A stretch of DNA of 10,770 nt from CAZOKH01 sp964580315. Lineage in GTDB: Bacteria > Chloroflexota > Anaerolineae > Anaerolineales > Anaerolineaceae. Made by a program: the position numbers and the translations under genes. Shown piece after piece: positions 5,644 through 10,770 of the stretch (position 1 is the stretch's first letter; every line of letters starts with the position of its first letter). Location: assembly GCA_964580315.1 (NCBI GenBank), contig CAZOKH010000103.1, positions 1 to 10,770 on the forward strand, in the 5' to 3' direction. The notes beneath the pieces are model-generated. The model saw only the letters and a list, made by a program, of their open reading frames with translations. It ran no database searches and was not told the origin of the DNA.

Positions 5644-8436
5644 ATGCCTTCATTCGTTGCCCTTGACATAGAAACCACCGGTTTGGATTCTCAACTCAAC
5701 GCCATCACCGAAATCGGTGCGGTCCGTTTCAACGGAAAAAGGGTTGAAGACACCTGGTCCAGTCTGGTTAATCCCGGTCAACCCATCCCACCTCTCATTA
5801 CACAGCTCACCGGCATTACCAACGATATGGTACGCAATGCGCCTCCGGTTCAGTCAGCCACCTACAAACTGGCTGAGTTTGTTGGCGACAGCCCCATCCT
5901 TGGACACAACATCTCCTTTGACCTTTCCTTCCTGCAAAAACACAATATTCTTCTCTACAATGAAGTGATTGACACCTACGACCTGGCCTCGGTGCTGATG
6001 CCCACTGCCAGCCGCTACAACCTGGGTTCACTGGGACAGCAACTGGGCATTCTTTTGCAGGGCACGCACCGCGCATTAGACGATGCACTGCTAACGCATG
6101 CGGTTTTTCAGGAATTGAACGAAAAAGCAAAACTGCTTCCTCTCCACCTGATTCAGGAACTGGTGCGGCTTTCTGAGCCTTTGGAATGGGGCGGCAGCTG
6201 GTATTTTCAACAGGTTCTGCGCGACAAAGCATATCAGGCTGTTCCCGATCAAACCGGCAGCCGCCAATGGGGACCTCTTTTCCCTGAAGACGACACCAGG
6301 CAAGCCGCCCTGGCGCCGGTTGACCCGCCCAACCCGCTTGATGTGGATGAGGTGACAGCCCTTTTGGAGCACAGTGGGCCCTTCTCCAAATTTTTCAATG
6401 AATTTGAGCAGCGTCCGCAGCAAATTGAAATGGTGCGTGCGGTTACAAAGGCATTATCGCACAGCCAGCACTTGATGGTTGAAGCGGGCACCGGCACCGG
6501 CAAGTCATTTGCCTATCTGGTTCCGGCAGCCCTGTGGGCGCTGAAAAATGAACAGCGGGTGGTCATTTCCACCAATACCATCAACCTGCAAGATCAACTC
6601 ATCAATAAAGATGTGCCCGATTTGCGCGAAGCACTGGGGCTCGACCTGCGCGCCTGTGTTCTAAAAGGCCGGGCGAATTACCTTTGCCCGCGCCGACTGG
6701 AAATCTTGCGCCAGCGCATGCCTGAGAATGTGGATGAAATTCGCGTCCTGGCAAAAATTTTGGTGTGGCTGAGCCAGGGCGGTCAGGGTGACCGCAACGA
6801 GATCAATTTGAACGGCCCCGCAGAACGCGATATTTGGACCCGCCTCTCCGCCGCCGATGAAGGCTGCCGTGCTGACGTGTGCCAGGATCGTTTGGATGGC
6901 AACTGCCCGTTTTACAGAGCGCGTCAGGCAGCGCAAAACGCCCACATGATTGTCGTTAACCATGCCCTGCTTTTGGCTGATGTGGTCACCGGCAGCCGCG
7001 TGCTGCCCGATTATCAATATCTGATTGTGGACGAAGCCCACCATCTCGAAGCCGCCTCCACCAGCGCATTGAGCTACCGCATCACCCAGATGGATCTGGC
7101 GCGCCTGTTGCGCGAACTGGGCGGCGCCTCCAGTGGAATCCTGGGGCATTTGCTCCGACAGATAAAAAATATACTGATGCCTGCCGAAATGGCGGCTTAT
7201 CATCAAATGACCCAGCGCGCCACCGATCTTGCCTTCCGCCTGGAACACGACTTTAAAACCTTCTTCGTCAGCATCCAGGAATTCTTGGAAAATCAACGCG
7301 ACGGTCGTCCTGTTGGTCCCTATCGACAGCAAGTAAGAATCGTTCCAGCCACCCGCACTGCTCCATCATGGGAAACGATTGAAATGTCATGGCAAAACGC
7401 CGGTGATACTCTCAAGCTGCTCCTAAATCTGCTGGGACAGATTCACAAAGCCATCACCGAAAAAAGCGAAGAACTGGATGAAACTCTTTTGGATGGCCGC
7501 GAGAGCCTGGCAGATATTTTTCGCCGTTTCACTGAAGTCTCAGGTCAATTGGACGCCCTGGTGCATCAACCGCAGGTCAATCAGATTTACTGGTTCGAAT
7601 TTAACCCGCAGAACAACGGGCTGGCCGTCAATATCGCTCCGCTTGAAATTGGTCCATTGATGGAAAAACATCTGTGGCATGAAAAACAGAGCGTCATACT
7701 CACCTCGGCCACATTAACCACACAGGGCGATTTTGACTACATTCGCAGCCGCTTGAATGCTGATGAAGCCGATGAACTCACCCTCGGCTCACCTTTCGAT
7801 TATGAAACCTCAACGCTTCTCTTCATCGCCAAAGACGTTCCCGAACCCAACGATGCCAACAATTATCAACGCGCTGTTGACAATGCCCTCATCCGCCTCA
7901 GCCGCGCCACGGGCGGACGAATGCTGGTGCTGTTCACGTCATACGCCCAACTCAAACGCACATCACAGGCCATCAGCGGCCCCCTGGCTGAACAAGGCAT
8001 CCAGGTTTATGAGCAGGGCGAAGGCGCCTCTGAAAACACGTTACTGGAAAATTTTCGGGAAGCAGATAAAGCTGTTTTGCTGGGCACACGTGCCTTCTGG
8101 GAAGGTGTTGATATCCCCGGCGAAGCGCTTTCCGTGCTGGTCATCACCAAGCTGCCCTTTGATGTACCCTCAGAACCCATCATCGCCGCTCGTTCCGAAT
8201 TGTTTGACGATCCGTTTAATGAATACAACCTGCCCGAAGCCATCCTTCGTTTTCGCCAGGGTTTTGGCCGCCTGATCCGCACCCAGTCAGACCGCGGTAT
8301 GGTGGTGCTGTTGGATAAGCGCATCCTCACCAAACGCTATGGAAAAATGTTTATCGAATCGCTGCCGCAGTGCACATTGAGGCAGGGCTTCCTGGCAGAC
8401 CTGGGTAAAACTGCAAGCCAATGGTTAAATATGTAA
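5644..8436 (+). CDS. dinG: DinG-family helicase fused to N-terminal DnaQ-like 3'-5' exonuclease
   Basis: The 930-residue protein has two enzymes in one chain. Residues 1-160 are a DEDDh exonuclease: D8 and E10 in DIETTG, H88-N-I-S-F-D93, and H142-x4-D147 in HRALDD. Residues 245-930 are an XPD/DinG superfamily 2 helicase: Walker A AGTGTGKS (281-288), STNTINLQDQL (309-319), DEAH at 463-466, LTSATL in the second half, and motif VI QGFGRLIR (872-879). Between motifs Ia and II lie four cysteines, C348, C408, C413 and C421, spaced like the 4Fe-4S ligands of DinG and XPD. Known DinG enzymes unwind 5'-3' on DNA, D-loops and R-loops; the fused exonuclease form is known in Firmicutes. The ATG at 5644 is fixed by the exonuclease motif starting at once and by the adjacent -10 box. 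I see no SOS box. The gene converges with fhs. Confidence 0.95.
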   Translation: MPSFVALDIETTGLDSQLNAITEIGAVRFNGKRVEDTWSSLVNPGQPIPPLITQLTGITNDMVRNAPPVQSATYKLAEFVGDSPILGHNISFDLSFLQKHNILLYNEVIDTYDLASVLMPTASRYNLGSLGQQLGILLQGTHRALDDALLTHAVFQELNEKAKLLPLHLIQELVRLSEPLEWGGSWYFQQVLRDKAYQAVPDQTGSRQWGPLFPEDDTRQAALAPVDPPNPLDVDEVTALLEHSGPFSKFFNEFEQRPQQIEMVRAVTKALSHSQHLMVEAGTGTGKSFAYLVPAALWALKNEQRVVISTNTINLQDQLINKDVPDLREALGLDLRACVLKGRANYLCPRRLEILRQRMPENVDEIRVLAKILVWLSQGGQGDRNEINLNGPAERDIWTRLSAADEGCRADVCQDRLDGNCPFYRARQAAQNAHMIVVNHALLLADVVTGSRVLPDYQYLIVDEAHHLEAASTSALSYRITQMDLARLLRELGGASSGILGHLLRQIKNILMPAEMAAYHQMTQRATDLAFRLEHDFKTFFVSIQEFLENQRDGRPVGPYRQQVRIVPATRTAPSWETIEMSWQNAGDTLKLLLNLLGQIHKAITEKSEELDETLLDGRESLADIFRRFTEVSGQLDALVHQPQVNQIYWFEFNPQNNGLAVNIAPLEIGPLMEKHLWHEKQSVILTSATLTTQGDFDYIRSRLNADEADELTLGSPFDYETSTLLFIAKDVPEPNDANNYQRAVDNALIRLSRATGGRMLVLFTSYAQLKRTSQAISGPLAEQGIQVYEQGEGASENTLLENFREADKAVLLGTRAFWEGVDIPGEALSVLVITKLPFDVPSEPIIAARSELFDDPFNEYNLPEAILRFRQGFGRLIRTQSDRGMVVLLDKRILTKRYGKMFIESLPQCTLRQGFLADLGKTASQWLNM

Positions 8437-8441
8437 AAAAA

Positions 8442-8471
8442 CTCCCGGCAGTTTGATGAACCTGCCGGGAG
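8442..8471. terminator. Rho-independent terminator of fhs, probably shared with dinG
   Basis: A perfect 10-base GC-rich inverted repeat (CTCCCGGCAG at 8442-8451 and its complement at 8462-8471) has a 10-base loop. On the minus strand the stem is followed by seven T, a textbook terminator 18 bases after the fhs stop at 8490. On the plus strand it lies five bases past the dinG stop but is followed only by CAATTGTTT, so termination of dinG there should be weaker. Confidence 0.9.
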
Positions 8472-8489
8472 CAATTGTTTCCGCATCAT

Positions 8490-10415
8490 TTAGAACAAGC
8501 CAACCACCTTGCCTGTTTCCAAATCGATATCCACATCATAGAATGCCGGCCGGGTTGGCAAACCAGGCATGGTGCTCATGGTGCCCAGCAGCGGGTAAAG
8601 AAAACCAGCGCCCACCGACGCACGAATATCCCGGATTGGAATGCGGTAGCCTTTGGGGACACCCTTCAATTCCGGGTCATGACTCAGGCTTAGGTGTGTT
8701 TTTGCCATGCAAATGGGCAAACCGCCAAAGCCCAGGCGGGTGTATTCTTCGATTTTCTTCTCAGCTTCGGGTAAATAATCGACACCATCCGCGCCGTACA
8801 CTTCACGGGCAATGGTATCAATTTTCTGCTTGATCGTGTTTTCCAAAGGGTATAAGAAATGGAAATCAGAAGGTTTCTCACAGGCTTTTACCACTTCTTT
8901 AGCCAGTTCCAGGGCACCCTCACCGCCTTTTTCCCAGTGCTCGCACACCACGGCCGCCTCAGCTCCGCCTTCTTCCACGGCTATCTTGCGAATTAATTCC
9001 AGTTCTGCCGGTGTGTCTGTGAAAAACTTGTTAACCGCCACCACCACCGGGATGCCGTATTTTCGCGCGGTTTGAATGTGATGAATCAGGTTGGGCAAAC
9101 CAGCTCGTAACAATTCCAGGTTCTCATCGGTGTAAGCCGGGCTAAGTGGTTTGCCAGCCACCACCTTAGGTCCGCCGCCGTGCATTTTCAAAGCTCGCAC
9201 AGTGGCCACCACAACCACCACATTGGGAACCAGGCCTGAATAGCGGCACTTGATATCAAAAAACTTCTCCATGCCCATATCGGCGCCGAAGCCCGATTCA
9301 GTAACCACGTATTCCGCCAGTTTTAGCCCAATTTTGTCCGCGATGATGGAACTGTTGCCGTGTGCGATATTGGCAAAGGGGCCTGCGTGAACAAACACCG
9401 GTGTCCCTTCCAGGGTTTGCATCAGGTTGGGTTTGATTGCGTCGCGCATCAGCACAGTTAACGCGCCCGCCACCCCCAGGTCATCGGCTGTAATCGCCTC
9501 ACCGCTGCGGCTCAATCCAATCACAATACGTCCAAAGCGTTCGCGCATATCCCGCAGGTCAGTGGTCAAAGCCAGGATAGCCATGATTTCACTTGCAACG
9601 GTGATGTCAAAGCCGGTTCGCCGTTCAGCGCCTTTTTCATTGGGGCCTTGCCCTACTGTGATTTCGCGCAGGAAACGGTCGCTGGTATCAATTGTCCTCC
9701 GCCAGGTAATCATAGCCGGGTCAATATCCAACCTGAACATGCGGCGGCGTTCTTCTGGGATTAACTCATCAGGATCCGTTTTGTCAATGCCCAGCTTTTT
9801 CAACCGTGGATACATTTCGCGCGAAAAATGGCGCTTGCCCTGCTTGTCGGGCGGGCAAAACCGGTTGAACAATGCCGCATCATCAGCGCCGCTTTCGTGG
9901 AACATGCGCACATCAATGGCTGCCGCCATCAGGTTATTGGCTGCTGTGATGGCATGAATGTCGCCGGTCAAATGCAGGTTAAAATCCTCCATGGGAATAA
10001 CCTGGCTGTAACCCCCGCCGGCGGCGCCGCCTTTAATGCCAAAGGTTGGCCCCTGGCTGGGCTGTCGAATGCAGGTCATCACCCGCTTTCCCAGTTGAGC
10101 GCCCAACGCCTGACTTAAGCCAACCGTTGTGGTAGTTTTCCCTTCACCCAGGGGGGTGGGCGTAATGGCGGTTACATCAATATATTTTCCATCAGGGACA
10201 TCTTTCAACCGGTCCAATACTTCCAACTTCACTTTGGCTTTATACGGACCGAAAAATTCAATTTCTTCGGGCAGCAAGCCCAGTTCCTCAGCCACCGTTG
10301 CGATTGGTTTAATATCCGATTCTTGGGCAATATCAATATCAGAAGGAACGGGAACCTGTCTTTTTAGTTTAATCGGAACAAATTTTTCCCATCCTGAAGC
10401 TTTTACAGCAGTCAT
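8490..10415 (-). CDS. fhs: Formate-tetrahydrofolate ligase, long (eukaryote-like) form
   Basis: The enzyme makes 10-formyl-tetrahydrofolate from formate, ATP and tetrahydrofolate, feeding purine synthesis and one-carbon metabolism or, in reverse, yielding ATP. The 641-residue product carries the family signatures: P-loop TPLGEGKTTTT (87-97), QPSQGPTFGIKGGAAGGGYSQV, DFNLHLTGDIHAITAANNL (144-162), ITWRR (236-240), HAGPFANIAHGNSSIIA, FGADMGMEKFFDIKCRYSG and ATVRALKMHGGGP. Usual bacterial enzymes are about 555-560 residues. This one has about 70-80 more, including a segment at about residues 172-228 (FNRFCPPDKQGKRHF, LKKLGIDKTDPDEL) that resembles the ligase domain of eukaryotic C1-tetrahydrofolate synthases. 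There is no dehydrogenase or cyclohydrolase domain. The ATG at 10415 is set by AAAGGAG nine bases upstream. No other folate gene is visible nearby. Confidence 0.97.
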   Translation of the reverse strand: MTAVKASGWEKFVPIKLKRQVPVPSDIDIAQESDIKPIATVAEELGLLPEEIEFFGPYKAKVKLEVLDRLKDVPDGKYIDVTAITPTPLGEGKTTTTVGLSQALGAQLGKRVMTCIRQPSQGPTFGIKGGAAGGGYSQVIPMEDFNLHLTGDIHAITAANNLMAAAIDVRMFHESGADDAALFNRFCPPDKQGKRHFSREMYPRLKKLGIDKTDPDELIPEERRRMFRLDIDPAMITWRRTIDTSDRFLREITVGQGPNEKGAERRTGFDITVASEIMAILALTTDLRDMRERFGRIVIGLSRSGEAITADDLGVAGALTVLMRDAIKPNLMQTLEGTPVFVHAGPFANIAHGNSSIIADKIGLKLAEYVVTESGFGADMGMEKFFDIKCRYSGLVPNVVVVVATVRALKMHGGGPKVVAGKPLSPAYTDENLELLRAGLPNLIHHIQTARKYGIPVVVAVNKFFTDTPAELELIRKIAVEEGGAEAAVVCEHWEKGGEGALELAKEVVKACEKPSDFHFLYPLENTIKQKIDTIAREVYGADGVDYLPEAEKKIEEYTRLGFGGLPICMAKTHLSLSHDPELKGVPKGYRIPIRDIRASVGAGFLYPLLGTMSTMPGLPTRPAFYDVDIDLETGKVVGLF

Positions 10416-10424
10416 GCGGAATTG

Positions 10425-10431
10425 CTCCTTT
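10425..10431 (-). promoter_or_regulatory. Shine-Dalgarno site of fhs
   Basis: The minus strand reads AAAGGAG nine bases before the ATG at 10415, a strong ribosome binding site that fixes the start. Confidence 0.85.
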
Positions 10432-10462
10432 CAAAAATGGTTTTTAACTATCCGTAAATATG

Positions 10463-10491
10463 ATTATTGACCATATTAGAACGAAAAGCAA
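10463..10491 (-). promoter_or_regulatory. Candidate promoter of fhs
   Basis: On the minus strand TTGCTT (10491-10486) and AATAAT (10468-10463) are spaced by 17 bases. Transcription would start near 10456, leaving a leader of about 40 bases with the strong ribosome site. The gene to the right ends at 10511 with no hairpin, so co-transcription from further upstream is also possible. Confidence 0.45.
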
Positions 10492-10510
10492 GCCTGAAAA
10501 ATGGGATATT

Positions 10511-10770
10511 TCAAGGCAGCCGTCCAATTTCAAGCGAACGCGATTCTGGTGTGCCGTACAAAATATGGCGGATTCCAATAAACGTATTCTTATGAACATC
10601 ACTTGCATTTTCAATTGCAGGAAGCGTCTGGCGAATCCAACTGCACACTGAATCCTTCCCGGCATCACCAGACATCAGCGAAGAAATTTCACACAGATAC
10701 AATGCCGCAACATCAACAGACGGCTCACCGGATTGATTAATGTTAATATCAATCAAATCAACCCGCTCCT
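10511..10770 (-). CDS. C-terminal part of an unrecognised gene entering from the right edge
   Basis: On the minus strand a frame is open from the window edge to a TGA ending at 10511, giving about 86 residues. It begins ERVDLIDININQSGEPSVD and ends SRSLEIGRLP. I do not recognise it. It looks soluble, with mixed helix-forming stretches (VAALYLCEISSLM, SVCSWIRQTLPAIENA) and no membrane segment or signal. The gene must start beyond position 10770. It lies in the same direction as fhs, 95 bases before it, and could share a transcript. The call rests on an unbroken frame and a plausible amino-acid composition only; a chance open frame cannot be excluded. Confidence 0.5.
   Translation of the reverse strand, partial: ERVDLIDININQSGEPSVDVAALYLCEISSLMSGDAGKDSVCSWIRQTLPAIENASDVHKNTFIGIRHILYGTPESRSLEIGRLP

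Noticed and set aside
6661..7332. Open frame of 223 codons on the minus strand inside dinG
   Set aside because: It is antisense to the conserved Fe-S and DEAH region of dinG. Its open length is explained by the codon bias of the real gene, and it shows no domain of its own.
7757..8275. Open frame of 172 codons on the plus strand inside dinG
   Set aside because: It overlaps the conserved helicase motifs in another frame and has a shadow-like Ser/Pro/Arg composition.
9427..9957. Open frame of 176 codons opposite fhs
   Set aside because: It is antisense to strongly conserved ligase sequence and its translation is a Ser/Arg/Ile-rich shadow.
10460..10651. Small plus-strand frame of 63 codons at the right edge
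   Set aside because: It has no ribosome site, overlaps the fhs promoter region and the longer minus-strand frame, and shows no recognisable features.

Overview
The window looks like a chromosomal segment of a Gram-positive-like bacterium, most likely of the Chloroflexota (Anaerolineae type). This is an inference from style, not from a marker gene. Two envelope proteins carry long Pro-Thr linkers (PTATPTPT type). There are lipoproteins with LAGC and LVGC lipoboxes, a DUF3048 protein, a DUF4349 protein, and a fused exonuclease-helicase of the DinG type. Base composition is mixed (moderate GC in genes, AT-rich spacers). There are no rRNA, tRNA, CRISPR, transposase or phage genes, so this is ordinary core or envelope territory rather than a mobile island.

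Layout. Positions 1-3076 hold three plus-strand genes: the 3' part of a DUF3048 protein, a calcineurin-like phosphoesterase, and a DUF4349 membrane lipoprotein. A bidirectional hairpin terminator at 3088-3122 separates them from a minus-strand block. That block contains a small monohaem cytochrome c lipoprotein (3128-3496) and, after an AT-rich spacer, a translationally coupled pair of unrecognised envelope genes (3738-4406 and 4403-5449, the latter probably beginning at 5531). From 5644 a dinG-like gene runs on the plus strand. It converges on a long-form formate-tetrahydrofolate ligase gene (minus, 10415-8490), with a GC-rich hairpin at 8442-8471 between them. A further minus-strand gene enters from the right edge and ends at 10511.

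The genes do not form one pathway. Fhs supplies 10-formyl-tetrahydrofolate to C1 metabolism. DinG acts in DNA repair or R-loop and secondary-structure resolution. The phosphoesterase is a soluble metal-dependent enzyme. The remaining genes are envelope proteins, which suggests a cell-surface theme in the left half.

The most interesting points are these. An 8-base homopolymer breaks the reading frame between an ATG plus signal anchor and the Pro-Thr-linker surface protein, so it is either a phase-variable tract or a sequence error. The coupled pair of unrecognised surface genes may be a small undescribed envelope unit. The dinG gene has a near-perfect -10 box placed so that its mRNA should be leaderless. 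The formate-tetrahydrofolate ligase is of the long, eukaryote-like form. DinG keeps both an intact exonuclease and all four Fe-S cysteines. I saw no convincing wholly new multi-gene system.
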